Assembly (NCBI GenBank): GCA_024233305.1
Contig: JACKPV010000031.1
Coordinates: 186,001-250,000 of the forward strand
Direction: 5' to 3'
Length of the DNA stretch: 64,000 bases
From: Verrucomicrobiales bacterium
GTDB lineage: Bacteria; Verrucomicrobiota; Verrucomicrobiia; Limisphaerales; J093
The notes below the pieces were generated by a model. It had not been told where the DNA came from and searched no databases. It saw nothing but the letters and a program-made list of their open reading frames with translations. The translations under genes were made by a program, and so were the position numbers. Positions 53,142 through 62,872 of this stretch are shown in pieces. Numbering within the stretch: the first letter of the stretch is position 1; the number at the start of each line of letters is the position of its first letter.

Positions 53142-53948
53142 TTACGGACGGGCCCCCAAAGCCTCCCGTATGACAGCCGGCTTGTTGGTCGTGACGGACA
53201 GGGCGCCGCGCTCGACAAAGGTCCGCGCCACCGCGGGATCGTCCACGGTCCAGACATGGTATTCGTAGCCGGCGGCCTGCACCCGTTTGATCAACGACGG
53301 TTCGACCAGATCGTGACTCGAGCTGAATCCATCGGCGTGGATGCGCTCCAGGGTTGCCATCACCGTGTCCGGCGCGGGCTTGATGGCGCCCGATTTCTCG
53401 CGCTTGAAACCCGACAGCCAGCACGTCTTGAACTGCGGCGCCGCCGCCTCGACCGCCTGGATCACGTCCGCATTGAACGAGATCACCACGATCTGGCGGT
53501 CCTTGAGCCCGGAACGCTGGATTGCCTCGATCAGCTTGGCCACGATCTCCGGGCCGCACTTGATCTCGATGTAAATCCGCTTCCCTTCGGGCACGGTGGC
53601 CAGGACCTCGTCAATCGTCGGGATACGGGTTCCAGCCCATTGCGGCCCCTTCCAGGCCCCCACATCGAGTTGGCGCAACTCCGCAAGGGTCGCTTCAACG
53701 ACCTTCACGACCGTGCCCGCGACGCGTTTGGTGTCGCCATCGTGGATGCACACGATCTGGCCGTCGCGCGTCAGGTAGAAGTCGCCCTCGATGGCGTCGG
53801 CGCCCTGGGCCCAGGCCAGGTTGAAGGCGGGCAGGGTGTTTTCGGGGGCGTCCGCCGAGGCTCCGCGGTGCGCCACGATGAGCGGCGAGGCGTGCATGGA
53901 GAGGTGCGCCAGCAACAGGGCGCCGGAGAAAGTCAATGCGCGTTTCAT
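53142..53948 (-). CDS. Secreted glycerophosphodiester phosphodiesterase (GDPD)
   Basis: A 268-residue protein with signal peptide (MKRALTFSGALLLAHLSMHA) and the GDPD start IVAHRGASADAPENT near residue 24. Metal ligands are expected in EGDFYLTRDGQIVCIHD and in YIEIKCG. The C-terminal YHVWTVDDP is typical. It hydrolyses deacylated phospholipid diesters to glycerol-3-phosphate and an alcohol. The start at 53948 replaces a longer frame whose beginning is not hydrophobic. Confidence 0.9.
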   Translation of the reverse strand: MKRALTFSGALLLAHLSMHASPLIVAHRGASADAPENTLPAFNLAWAQGADAIEGDFYLTRDGQIVCIHDGDTKRVAGTVVKVVEATLAELRQLDVGAWKGPQWAGTRIPTIDEVLATVPEGKRIYIEIKCGPEIVAKLIEAIQRSGLKDRQIVVISFNADVIQAVEAAAPQFKTCWLSGFKREKSGAIKPAPDTVMATLERIHADGFSSSHDLVEPSLIKRVQAAGYEYHVWTVDDPAVARTFVERGALSVTTNKPAVIREALGARP

Positions 53949-54373
53949 TTCCGATGTTCCATTTGAAGAGCGGCGAAGATGCCTGAACCATCGAATGAAG
54001 CCAAGGAACAATCCCAAAACGCACGCGTCCACGCGTCCACTGTTTGCGCGATCGAACGTTCGGTAGGGATGGACCGGATGCTAACGCGGCTCGCTCAAAG
54101 CGGGCCGACAACGGTATGGTTCGAACGCTGGGACGAAGTCTCCGCGCTACAGGACTTTCAGGCCGCGTTCCAAGCGGTCTGGAGGAACCGGGGCGCCCCC
54201 GCCCGGCGCGCAGGGGACTGCGCGCCCTACCCGGAGCAGGCGGCAGGGGGTACCGATAGGGTGACATAAGGTGACAGGTTCGTAGTCAGGCAGGCGCCTG
54301 CGTCTCCGCTTCATCCAGGATTGCCCCGCGTCCCGCGTGTGATAAGCTCACCGCCAACAACCTCGTTTGTCGC
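53949..54373. other. Divergent gap with a perfect hairpin
   Basis: Between the GDPD (minus) and the esterase-GH16 gene (plus). A perfect 9-bp stem (GGCGCGCAG, loop GGGA, CTGCGCGCC) lies at 54205-54226 and GCAGGCGCCTGC at 54290-54301 is a 12-bp palindrome. No convincing gene; an open frame of 96 codons here has no protein-like features. Confidence 0.5.
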
Positions 54374-55978
54374 ATGAAACGCATTGCCCTGCTCGCCCTC
54401 CTCGGGACGACATTGTTCGCACCCGGTCCCGCCGCCCTGGCCTCCACCGCCAGCACCCGGACCGAAGACGTCATCTACGGTCGCAAACACGGCGTCGCGC
54501 TCACCATGGATATCTTCACGCCGGAGCAACCGAACGGTTGTGGCGTGGTTTTCATGGTCAGCGGTGGCTTCTTCTCGGCCAAGAACATGATCAACACCGC
54601 CTTTTTCCAGGCCTTTCTGGACCGCGGCTACGTCGTCTTCGCGGTCGTACACGGCTCGCAGCCCAAGTACGCCATCCCGGAAATCGTCGAGGACATCCAT
54701 CGCTCGCTCCGCTACATCCGGCATCACGCGGCGGACTACGGGGTCGATCCCGCGCGCCTCGGCATCTGCGGGGCGAGCGCCGGCGGGCATCTGTCCCTCA
54801 CGATGGGCACCCAGGGCAAACCGGGCGATCCGCAGGCGAAGGACCCCGTGGACCGCGAAAGCAGCGAGGTTGCCGCGGTGGCCTGTTTCTTTCCTCCGAC
54901 GGATTTCCTGAATTACGGCAAGCCCGGTGAAGACGCCGTCGGGGTCGGGATCCTCGAAGGGTTCCGGGCGGCCTTCGGACCGGAAGCGGAAACCGCCGAG
55001 GGGCGCCAGCGGCTCGGTCGGGAGATTTCCCCGGTCAACTTCATTACCGAAAAGACCGTGCCCACGCTGATCATCCACGGCGATGCCGACAAGCTCGTGC
55101 CCATCCAACAGGCCCACCTGTTCGTCGACAAGGCGCGCGAGGTCGGCGTGCCTGCCAGACTCATCGTGCGCCCGGGCAAGGAGCACGGGTGGCCGGAGAT
55201 CTTCATGGATCTGCCGCTCCTGGCCGACTGGTTCGATCGGTATTTGCGCCCCGAGAAGACCTTGGAGCCGGCCACCGGTTTCCTGCCCGAACCGCCGTCC
55301 GGCAAGCGCTGGAAACTCGCATGGCACGACGAGTTCGACGGACCGCAACTGGACGAAACCAAATGGAACCGGCTGGGTGACTGGAAGCGCCGGGACGGAT
55401 TCTGGATTCAGGAGGACGCCTACGTTGACGGCGCCGGGAAACTGCTGTTGCGCACCCGGCAGGACGGCGATCGCTACACGTGCGGCGCGATCAACACCCA
55501 GGGCAAATTCGAGCATGCCTTCGGCTATTACGTGGCGCGCTGCAAAATGCCCGCCGAGCCGGGTCATTGGCCCGCGTTCTGGATGATGTGCAGCGGGGTG
55601 GGTCAGGTCGGCGACGACGGACGTGACGGCACCGAAATTGACATCGTCGAGCTCCCGTGGCGCGATGGAAGGGTAACCATGAACCTCCACTGGGACGGTT
55701 ACGGTGAGCACCACCAGTCCGCCGGTCATCGCCTCGCCATCCCCGCCGTGACCGAGGGTTTTCATGATTACGCCCTGTGGTGGTCGCCCGAGGAGTACGT
55801 CTTCTACGTCGACGATCAGGAGGTCTGGCGCAGTGCGGCGGGCGGGGTGTCGCAGGTGAAGGAATACCTGAAGCTCACCGAGGAGATCGGGACCTGGGGC
55901 GGCAACATCCGGGAGGCAAACCTGCCCGACTACTTCGCCGTGGAATACGTCCGCGTCTACGACCTCATCGACGAATAG
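54374..55978 (+). CDS. Secreted esterase-GH16 fusion protein
   Basis: A 534-residue protein with signal peptide (MKRIALLALLGTTLFAPGPAA). Residues ~30-295 form an alpha/beta-hydrolase: GASAGGHLS holds the nucleophile Ser, HGDADKLVP the Asp and GKEHGWPEI the His. Residues ~305-534 are a glycoside hydrolase family 16 beta-jelly roll; WHDEFDG opens it and EIDIVE contains nucleophile and acid/base glutamates. GH16 enzymes cut beta-1,3/1,4-glucans, agars or carrageenans. The pairing suggests an esterase that first removes acyl groups from a substrate that the GH16 part then cuts. The two parts are each complete; there is no frameshift between them. Confidence 0.88.
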   Translation: MKRIALLALLGTTLFAPGPAALASTASTRTEDVIYGRKHGVALTMDIFTPEQPNGCGVVFMVSGGFFSAKNMINTAFFQAFLDRGYVVFAVVHGSQPKYAIPEIVEDIHRSLRYIRHHAADYGVDPARLGICGASAGGHLSLTMGTQGKPGDPQAKDPVDRESSEVAAVACFFPPTDFLNYGKPGEDAVGVGILEGFRAAFGPEAETAEGRQRLGREISPVNFITEKTVPTLIIHGDADKLVPIQQAHLFVDKAREVGVPARLIVRPGKEHGWPEIFMDLPLLADWFDRYLRPEKTLEPATGFLPEPPSGKRWKLAWHDEFDGPQLDETKWNRLGDWKRRDGFWIQEDAYVDGAGKLLLRTRQDGDRYTCGAINTQGKFEHAFGYYVARCKMPAEPGHWPAFWMMCSGVGQVGDDGRDGTEIDIVELPWRDGRVTMNLHWDGYGEHHQSAGHRLAIPAVTEGFHDYALWWSPEEYVFYVDDQEVWRSAAGGVSQVKEYLKLTEEIGTWGGNIREANLPDYFAVEYVRVYDLIDE

Positions 55979-56036
55979 CCCGCCCCGAAGAAAGCGTGTC
56001 GCGCGGGCCGGCTTGTGGTTCAATCCGCGCGGCACT

Positions 56037-57518
56037 ATGGAATACGAAGCGGTGATCGGGCTCGAGACGCACGTCCAGCTCAAGACCAGGTCCAAGATGT
56101 GGTGCGGTTGCGCAAACGCCTTCGGCGCGCCGCCCAATACCAATGTCTGCCCCGTCTGCCTCGGTCTGCCGGGCGTGCTCCCCGTTCCCAACGAGGAAGC
56201 CCTGCGCCTCACCGTGCTCACCGGGCTGCTGCTGCACTGCGAAATCCCCCGCCGGGCGAAGTTTGACCGCAAGAACTACTTCTACCCGGACATGCCGAAA
56301 AACTACCAGCTCTCGCAATACGACCAGCCGTCGACCCTCGGCGGCCATCTGGATTTCGAGTTCGGCGGCGGCATCCACCGCACCCGGCTGACCCGCGCCC
56401 ACCTCGAAGAGGACGTCGGCAAGAGCACTCATTTCGACCGCCACAGCGGCGTCGACTTCAACCGCGCCGGGGTGCCCCTGCTCGAAATCGTGTCCGAACC
56501 AGACCTCACCAGCGCCGACATGGCCTACGCCTACCTGAACGCCCTCAAGGACGTGCTCGTTCACGGCGGCATCAGCGATTGCGACATGGAAAAGGGCATG
56601 GTGCGCTGCGACGTCAATGTCAGCGTCCGTCCCCGGGGCAGCCAGGAACTCGGAGCCAAGATCGAGATCAAGAACATGAACAGCTTCTCCGGGGTCCGGC
56701 GCGCCCTCGAATACGAAATCCCGCGCCAGATCCAGGCCGTCGAGCGCGGCGAGAAGCTCATCCAGTCCACCCGCCGCTGGGACGATGTCGCCGGCATCAC
56801 CGAGGAAATGCGCACCAAGGAAGACGCCCACGACTACCGCTACTTCCCCTGCCCCGACCTCATGCCGCTCGAACCCTCGGACGACTGGCTCGCCGCGGTG
56901 CGCGCCCGCATGACCGAGCTGCCCCTGGCCCGCAAGCAGCGGTTCATGCGCGATTACCAACTCCCGGCCGGGGACGCCGAGGTGTTCAAGAACGACGTGC
57001 CCCTCGGCGACTATTTCGAGGCGAGTGCGAAGCACGCCCCCAACCCGAAGGCCGTCGCCAACTGGATCATCAACAACCTCCAGGCCCGCTTGTCCGAGGC
57101 CAACGAACGGCTCGCCGCCGAACAAGCCGCGATGGGCCTCGAAGCCGGGGAGGTCAAGTCGCTCACCCTGCCGGGGCTCAAGTTCCCTCCCGAAGCCCTC
57201 ACCGAACTCGTGGCCCTGGTGGACGCCGGCAAAATCAGCAGCAAAATCGCGCAGGACGTTTTCGCCGAGATGTTCGACAGCGGTGAGCGACCGGGTGCCA
57301 TTGTCGAGCGGAAGGGGTTGCTTCAGGTCAGCGATACCGGCGCCCTCGAGCAATTCTGCGATCAGGCCATCGCCGCCAACCCCGGACCGGCCGCCGATTT
57401 CAAGGCCGGCAAGACCGCCGCGCTGAACTTCCTCAAGGGCCAGGTCATGAAGCTCAGCCGCGGCAAGGCGAATCCCGCCCTCGTGGGCGAAATCCTCGAA
57501 CATAAGCTGAAGGCCTGA
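56037..57518 (+). CDS. gatB: Aspartyl/glutamyl-tRNA(Asn/Gln) amidotransferase subunit B
   Basis: A 493-residue GatB. The motifs EAVIGLETHVQL, CGCANAFGAPPNTNVCPVC (zinc-binding Cys) and MDEKGMVRCDVNVSVRP-like segment (DMEKGMVRCDVNVS) are diagnostic; the C-terminal ~150 residues are the helical and YqeY-like tail domains. With GatA and GatC it converts misacylated Glu-tRNA(Gln) or Asp-tRNA(Asn) to the amidated form. GatA and GatC are not adjacent. The start at 56037 (MEYEAV) is the conserved one. Confidence 0.95.
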   Translation: MEYEAVIGLETHVQLKTRSKMWCGCANAFGAPPNTNVCPVCLGLPGVLPVPNEEALRLTVLTGLLLHCEIPRRAKFDRKNYFYPDMPKNYQLSQYDQPSTLGGHLDFEFGGGIHRTRLTRAHLEEDVGKSTHFDRHSGVDFNRAGVPLLEIVSEPDLTSADMAYAYLNALKDVLVHGGISDCDMEKGMVRCDVNVSVRPRGSQELGAKIEIKNMNSFSGVRRALEYEIPRQIQAVERGEKLIQSTRRWDDVAGITEEMRTKEDAHDYRYFPCPDLMPLEPSDDWLAAVRARMTELPLARKQRFMRDYQLPAGDAEVFKNDVPLGDYFEASAKHAPNPKAVANWIINNLQARLSEANERLAAEQAAMGLEAGEVKSLTLPGLKFPPEALTELVALVDAGKISSKIAQDVFAEMFDSGERPGAIVERKGLLQVSDTGALEQFCDQAIAANPGPAADFKAGKTAALNFLKGQVMKLSRGKANPALVGEILEHKLKA

Positions 57519-57533
57519 CACCGCGCCGCCACC

Positions 57534-59051
57534 GTGCCGTCCGCCGTCCCCCCAACGCCGCTGCTCCGGATGCGTGGTTTGGCGAAAGCCTTTCCCGGGG
57601 TGCAGGCCTTGCAGGACGTTGGGCTTGAGGTGTTCCCCGGCGAGGTCCACGCGCTCATGGGCGAGAACGGCGCGGGCAAATCCACATTGATGAGCATCAT
57701 CGCCGGTCTGCAGCCGCCCGATGCCGGTGAACTTCAGTTGGACGGTCGCCCGGTCACCATCCCGAATCCGCACGCTGCCCTGCGCCTCGGGATCGGCATG
57801 ATCCACCAGGAACTCCTGCCGTTCCGCGCCCTGAGCGTCGAAGAGAACCTCTTCATGGGCCAGCAGCCAACCCGCGGATTCCCCGGCTGGATCGACCGCC
57901 GCGCCCTGCGCCGCCGCGCCCGCCAACTGCTCGACCGGCTCGGGGCGACCTTTCCGCCCACGGCGCGCATGGGCTCGTTGAGCGTCGCGCAGATGCAAAC
58001 CGTCGAAATCGCCAAGGCGCTCGCCCACCGCGTCCGACTGCTCATCATGGACGAACCCACCTCTGCGATATCCGAGCGCGAGGTCGAAGCCCTGTTCCGC
58101 ATCATTGGCGAACTGCGCGCGGAAGGCGTCGCCATCATCTACATCTCGCACCGCATGGATGAGGTGTTCCGCATCGCCGACCGCATCACCGTGCTGCGCG
58201 ACGGCCGACACATCGAGACCCGCCCGGCCGCCGCTTTCGACGAACCGGGCTTGGTCCGCCTGATGGTGGGACGCGAACTGGATGCAGCCGCGCCCCGCGC
58301 GCCAACCGTGGCCGGCGAACCGATGATCGAGGTGGATGGCTTGAGTCTGCCGGGCCGCTTTGCCGACCTCGCATTCGCGGTGAATCGTGGCGAAGTGCTC
58401 GGGCTGGCGGGGTTGATGGGAGCCGGCCGGACGGAGGTCTTGAATGCCCTTTACGGACTCGTCCCCGCGACCCGCGGACGCATTCGCATCGAGGGACGAG
58501 AGGTCCGCATCCGGCAACCCGCCGATGCCCTGCGTCACGGCATCGCGCTGGTGACCGAGGATCGCAAGGTCTCGGGCCTGGTGCCGCAGTTGTCCGTCGA
58601 GCAGAACCTCACCCTCGCCAGCCTGCGTCGCTGCTGTCGCGGGCCGTGGATTCTCCGGGCGGGCGAAAGCCGGCTCGCCGAAGACGCCGTCGCCACCTTC
58701 GGCATTCGCGCCAGCAACCGGAACCAGCGCGTCAATCAGCTCAGCGGCGGCAACCAGCAAAAGGTCGTCGTGGCCAAGGCGCTGCTGACCCGCCCGAAGG
58801 TCCTCCTGCTCGACGAACCCACCCGCGGCATCGATGTCGGGGCGAAGGCCGAGCTCTACACGTTGATCGACCGCCTGGCGCGCGAGGGAATGGCCATTGT
58901 GCTCGTCTCCTCCGAGTTGCCGGAATTGATGCGCCTGAGCGACCGCCTGTTGGTCCTGTGCGAAGGGCGGATCACGGCCGAACTCGATCCGCGCCGGACC
59001 ACCCAGGAGGCAATCCTCCACCACGCCATGCCCGCGGCCGCCGCAGCCTGA
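57534..59051 (+). CDS. Sugar ABC importer ATP-binding protein (RbsA-like)
   Basis: A 505-residue protein with two ABC domains, as in RbsA/MglA. The first has Walker A GENGAGKST and signature LSVAQMQTVEIAKAL; the second has a degenerate Walker A (GLMGAGRTE), as usual, and an intact LSGGNQQK and LLLDEPTRGIDVGAK. The start is a GTG at 57534. It precedes a permease and a periplasmic sugar-binding lipoprotein, making a full carbohydrate (CUT2-type) importer. GatB ends 15 bp upstream. Confidence 0.93.
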   Translation: MPSAVPPTPLLRMRGLAKAFPGVQALQDVGLEVFPGEVHALMGENGAGKSTLMSIIAGLQPPDAGELQLDGRPVTIPNPHAALRLGIGMIHQELLPFRALSVEENLFMGQQPTRGFPGWIDRRALRRRARQLLDRLGATFPPTARMGSLSVAQMQTVEIAKALAHRVRLLIMDEPTSAISEREVEALFRIIGELRAEGVAIIYISHRMDEVFRIADRITVLRDGRHIETRPAAAFDEPGLVRLMVGRELDAAAPRAPTVAGEPMIEVDGLSLPGRFADLAFAVNRGEVLGLAGLMGAGRTEVLNALYGLVPATRGRIRIEGREVRIRQPADALRHGIALVTEDRKVSGLVPQLSVEQNLTLASLRRCCRGPWILRAGESRLAEDAVATFGIRASNRNQRVNQLSGGNQQKVVVAKALLTRPKVLLLDEPTRGIDVGAKAELYTLIDRLAREGMAIVLVSSELPELMRLSDRLLVLCEGRITAELDPRRTTQEAILHHAMPAAAAA

Positions 59052-59061
59052 ACCGTTGTCC

Positions 59062-60024
59062 ATGAACCCGCCAAAGACCTCCCGTCGCCCCATCCCGCGC
59101 GACCGTTCGTGGTTGGCCCGTTACGGCCTCCTCCTGGCGTTGGTGGCCATTGCGGTCCCGTTGGCCATCGTCAAGCCCGCCTTCCTCACGGTGCAAAACC
59201 TCGTGATCGTGGCGCGGCAAATCTCGATCAACGGGATTCTCGCGGTCGGGGTGACGTTCGTGCTCCTGACCGGCGGCGTGGATCTGTCGCTCGGTTCCGT
59301 GCTCGCCCTGGCCGGCGTGGCCGCCGCGACGTTTGCCCATCCGGACAGCGGCCCGCTGATCCTGCCGGTGGCGGTCGGCATCCTGACGGGAACGCTGTGC
59401 GGCGCCGTGAACGGCTTCGTCGTGACCCGCGGCAACGTCGCGCCCTTCATTGTGACGCTGGGCATGATGACGGCTGCCCGCGGGCTTGCCTTGTTGTGGA
59501 GCGGCGGCCGGCCGGTCTCGAACTTGCGCCCCGAATTCACGTTCCTTGGCAGTGGCAGTCTGGCGGGCATTCCCCTGCCCGTCTGGGCCTTGTTGCTGGT
59601 CGCCGCCGCCGCGTGGGTTTTCCTCGTGCGGTTCCGCCCCGGCCGCTACGTCTACGCGGTCGGCGGCAACGAAGCGGCGGCGCGGGCCTCGGGAATCAAC
59701 GTGCAGGGCGTGAAGCGCCTCGCCTACACCGTCTGCGGCGCGCTCGCCGGTCTGGCCGGCGTGGTGCTCGCCGCGCGCATCACCACCGGCCAGCCCAACG
59801 CCGGCATCGGCTACGAACTCGATGCCATCGCCGCGGTCGTCATCGGCGGGACCAGCCTTTCGGGCGGCGTCGGCAGCATCGGCGGCACCCTCCAGGGCGC
59901 CCTGCTCATGGGCGTCATCAACAACGGCCTCGACCTCCTCAACGTCTCCTCCTACTATCAGAACATCGTCAAGGGCATCATCATCGTCGGCGCCGTTTGG
60001 CTCGACAGCCGCCACAAGAAATGA
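59062..60024 (+). CDS. Sugar ABC importer permease (RbsC-like)
   Basis: A 320-residue permease with 8-10 membrane helices; VDLSLGSVLALAGV and AAARASGINVQGVKRLAY mark the RbsC family, the latter being the coupling region. The start at 59062 (MNPPKTS) is preferred to a TTG at 59056. Its stop overlaps the next start (ATGA at 60021-60024). Confidence 0.93.
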   Translation: MNPPKTSRRPIPRDRSWLARYGLLLALVAIAVPLAIVKPAFLTVQNLVIVARQISINGILAVGVTFVLLTGGVDLSLGSVLALAGVAAATFAHPDSGPLILPVAVGILTGTLCGAVNGFVVTRGNVAPFIVTLGMMTAARGLALLWSGGRPVSNLRPEFTFLGSGSLAGIPLPVWALLLVAAAAWVFLVRFRPGRYVYAVGGNEAAARASGINVQGVKRLAYTVCGALAGLAGVVLAARITTGQPNAGIGYELDAIAAVVIGGTSLSGGVGSIGGTLQGALLMGVINNGLDLLNVSSYYQNIVKGIIIVGAVWLDSRHKK

Positions 60025-61094
60025 TTCCCCTGCTCCGCGTTTTCCGGCACAACGGAGGCATGATTCACAGCGACCGCAACCACGCGGGCGAAACGAACCG
60101 CCCGCCCCGTCCGGCCGCCCGCCAGGGCCGCCGCGCCCGCAAACCCCGCCTGGCCGCCCTGCTCGCCGGCGGCCTCGTGTTCGCCGTCGCCGGGTGCGGC
60201 CCCGACCCGGGCGCAGCCGGCGAAACCGCCGCCGACCGGACGGTCATCGGCGTTTCCCTCCTCAACCTATCCTCCGAGTTCATCGTCATGCTCGAAAAGG
60301 CCATGACCGCCAGGGCCGCCGCACTCGACGTCAAGCTCCTCATCAACGACGCCCAGCGCAGCCCCGAACGCCAGGTCCAGCAGGTCGAGAGCTTCATCGC
60401 CCAAGGCGTCGACGCCATCATCCTCAACCCGTGCGAAGTCGAGGCCAGTTCGCCCGCCGTCGACAAGGCCCTCGCCGCCGGCATCCCGATTGTGAACGTC
60501 AATTCCGAGACCCGTTCGGCGCCCACCGCGTTCGTTGGGTCACGCGACGAGGAATCCGGCCGCCTCGCCATGGGGTTTCTCGCCGACCGTCTGGGCGGTC
60601 GGGGGAACCTCGTGATGATGCAGGGTTTCATGGGCCAGGCCGCCCAGATCAAACGCGACGCGGGCGCCCGCGAAGTGCTCGATCAGCATCCTGACCTCAA
60701 GCTCCTCGCCGTGCAGACCGCCGAATGGGACCGCGCCAAAGCGATGAGCCTGATGGAGAACTGGATTCAATCCTACGGCGACCAAATCAACGCGGTGTTC
60801 GCGCAAAACGACGAAATGGCGATGGGCGCCCTCATCGCGCTCGAACAGGCGGGGCTGAAGGACAAGGTGCTCGTGGCCGGCGTCGACGCCATTGCCGACG
60901 CCCTCCAGGCCGTGCAGGCCGGCCGGCTGGATGCCACCGTTTTTCAGGACGCCACCGGTCAGGCCGGCACGGCGCTCGAAACGGCGGTCCGGCTCATCCA
61001 CGGCGAGACGCCGGCGAAGGAACAGTTCATTCCGTTCCGGTTGGTCACCCGAACCAATGTGGCGGAATTCACCCGGTCGCCTGCCAATCGCTGA
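60021..61094 (+). CDS. Sugar ABC importer substrate-binding lipoprotein (RbsB-like)
   Basis: A 357-residue binding protein from the ATGA-coupled start; an in-frame ATG at 60060 is possible but its GGAGG is only 1 nt away. The signal is a lipobox (FAVAGC) with the lipidated Cys. The two Rossmann lobes are typical of periplasmic-binding protein type 1 (VIGVSLLNLSSEFIV, DAIILNPCE, VFAQNDEMAMGA). It captures a sugar, probably a pentose or similar, and passes it to the permease. Confidence 0.92.
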   Translation: MIPLLRVFRHNGGMIHSDRNHAGETNRPPRPAARQGRRARKPRLAALLAGGLVFAVAGCGPDPGAAGETAADRTVIGVSLLNLSSEFIVMLEKAMTARAAALDVKLLINDAQRSPERQVQQVESFIAQGVDAIILNPCEVEASSPAVDKALAAGIPIVNVNSETRSAPTAFVGSRDEESGRLAMGFLADRLGGRGNLVMMQGFMGQAAQIKRDAGAREVLDQHPDLKLLAVQTAEWDRAKAMSLMENWIQSYGDQINAVFAQNDEMAMGALIALEQAGLKDKVLVAGVDAIADALQAVQAGRLDATVFQDATGQAGTALETAVRLIHGETPAKEQFIPFRLVTRTNVAEFTRSPANR

Positions 61095-61137
61095 TGGCCC
61101 GAACCCCGAGACCGGAGCCTTGCCCGGACCGATCCCG

Positions 61138-61887
61138 ATGAGCGGACTCTTCTACAACCTCGGACGCCGGCTCGGTCGCGCCGCGGTTCCGGCGATCCGC
61201 CGGACGAAATGGGCGTGGCAGAGCGCCACCGGTGACGAGGACCAGGTGTTGAAGGCCGAGGCGTCGTTCGGCAGCGCGCTGGCCACCGAACTCCGGGCCT
61301 CGACGCCGCCCTCGCCCAACCCGGAATACCGCCGCCAGAGCACCGAAATTGCGCAGAACATCGAGCGGGCGGTCCGGGACAAACGCCGCTCGTTACGGGC
61401 GGAAGTCGTGCGCATGGACGCAGTCAACGCGATGGCGTTGCCGGGCGGCTTCGTGTTTCTGAGCGAACCGCTCGTCGCGTTCTGCGGGGCGCAATCGGAT
61501 GAACTGGCGTTCGTCATCGGGCACGAAATGGCGCACATCATGCGGCGGCACGCCTGGGATCGGATGGTGAACCAGGCGGCCACGCGGGTGGTGTCGCTCG
61601 TCGCGCTGCGCACGGGACCGCTCGGACAATGGCTGCGCCACACCGGCATTGGCCTCCTGCAAAGCGCCCACTCGCAGGAAGCGGAAGTCGAGGCGGATCT
61701 GCTCGGGGTGCGGCTGGCCCATGCGGCAGGCTACTATCCCGGCGGAGCCATCACCCTCCTGCGCCGCCTCGAACAACTCGAACCGCCCCAACTCACGGCC
61801 CTCGGCAAATACTTCGCCTCCCACCCCCCCGCCGCCGACCGCCTCGCCCGCCTCCTCCCCCTCTGCCAGAAGCTGCAGGGCGGATAA
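61138..61887 (+). CDS. M48-family metallopeptidase
   Basis: A 249-residue peptidase with the zinc motif HEMAH (GHEMAHIMRRHA) near residue 138 and the third ligand Glu in EAEVEADLLG. No signal peptide or membrane helix is seen, unlike HtpX/Ste24, so it resembles the soluble BepA/LoiP-type class or a cytosolic form. The gene follows the sugar importer by 43 bp but is not obviously related. A role in protein quality control is likely. Confidence 0.83.
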   Translation: MSGLFYNLGRRLGRAAVPAIRRTKWAWQSATGDEDQVLKAEASFGSALATELRASTPPSPNPEYRRQSTEIAQNIERAVRDKRRSLRAEVVRMDAVNAMALPGGFVFLSEPLVAFCGAQSDELAFVIGHEMAHIMRRHAWDRMVNQAATRVVSLVALRTGPLGQWLRHTGIGLLQSAHSQEAEVEADLLGVRLAHAAGYYPGGAITLLRRLEQLEPPQLTALGKYFASHPPAADRLARLLPLCQKLQGG

Positions 61888-61947
61888 ACAGTGCCTGACC
61901 GGAAACAGCCGCTCACGGCTTCTGGCTGGGGGAAATCAGGCCGGGGC

Positions 61948-62601
61948 TCAAGGCCGTCCGCCCAGGAGCTTCTTCGCGGCCGCCGTTGCGCTGTGGACGT
62001 GCAGCTTCCGATAGATCCTCTGGAGGTGAGCGCCAACCGTCCGGACGCTGATCCCCAAACGGTCGCCAATCTCCTTCTGCGCCTGGCCTTCCGCCAGCAA
62101 CTCGAGCACCTCCCTCTCCCGCCGGCTGAGGGCTGCCAACTCGCGCTCGTTGGACCTCTGGCGCTGAAACGAACCCAGGACCATGCGCGCGATGGGCCCC
62201 GACATCGGCGAATCCCCGGCATGCACCGCGAAGATCGCCGCGGTCAATTCCGCCGGTGACACCGGCTTCACCAGATAACCGGTCGCGCCCGCTTCCAGCG
62301 CCGGATAGATCCACTCGGGTTCATCGTGGAGGGTTACCACCACGACTTCGGGCGGCGCGTCGCGTTGGGCACGAAGGGAGGGCAGACACTCAGAACCGCT
62401 CATCCCCGGCAGTTCAAGGTCGAGGAGAACGACGTCCGTCTCGTGTTCCCGCAGTTCGCAAATCGCGGCCTTTGCCGAACCCACCGCAGCCACACAGGTC
62501 AGCCCGGGAGTCGCGTCGATGATCACCTGGTAGGATCGCCGCAAATCGCTGCTGTCCTCGACCACCATGACCTTCACCGGCCGTTGCGAAAGGGCTGTCA
62601 T
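61948..62601 (-). CDS. LuxR/NarL-type response regulator
   Basis: A 217-residue two-component regulator. The receiver has VVEDSSDL (acid pair), the phosphorylated Asp in LLDLELPG and Lys in YLVKPV; the output domain has LSRREREVLELLAEG and the recognition helix SVRTVGAHLQRIYRKL. No histidine kinase is next to it, so the partner is elsewhere. Its targets are unknown. Confidence 0.92.
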   Translation of the reverse strand: MTALSQRPVKVMVVEDSSDLRRSYQVIIDATPGLTCVAAVGSAKAAICELREHETDVVLLDLELPGMSGSECLPSLRAQRDAPPEVVVVTLHDEPEWIYPALEAGATGYLVKPVSPAELTAAIFAVHAGDSPMSGPIARMVLGSFQRQRSNERELAALSRREREVLELLAEGQAQKEIGDRLGISVRTVGAHLQRIYRKLHVHSATAAAKKLLGGRP

Positions 62602-62872
62602 GCTCCCGGCAGAATGGTCACCAACATCCGACGGGCAAGCGGAAAACGACGTCCGCCCGCCAACCTGCGCAGCTCAGCGTTCCCGGAGCGTGGCATTCAA
62701 TCACCTCCCGCGTGGAATCCCGGCCAGGCCGATGGGATGAAGGCCGTGACGCAATCCGAGGGGGCGTTCGGACCCGCAAGTAACCTCGATTCCAGCCCCC
62801 TTCGCATTGCATCATCGCCGGCAGCCTTCCGTTCCCGGTCCGCGGTAGCAGCGGGGTGCCGCCGGGAAACCG

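Noticed and set aside
53979..54269. A 96-codon frame between GDPD and the GH16 fusion
   Set aside because: No ribosome-binding site, unusual composition, and it covers the perfect hairpin at 54205-54226.
57534..59051. Degenerate ABC signature in the first domain as loss of function
   Set aside because: LSVAQMQ-type signatures and a defective second Walker A are normal in RbsA-like proteins.
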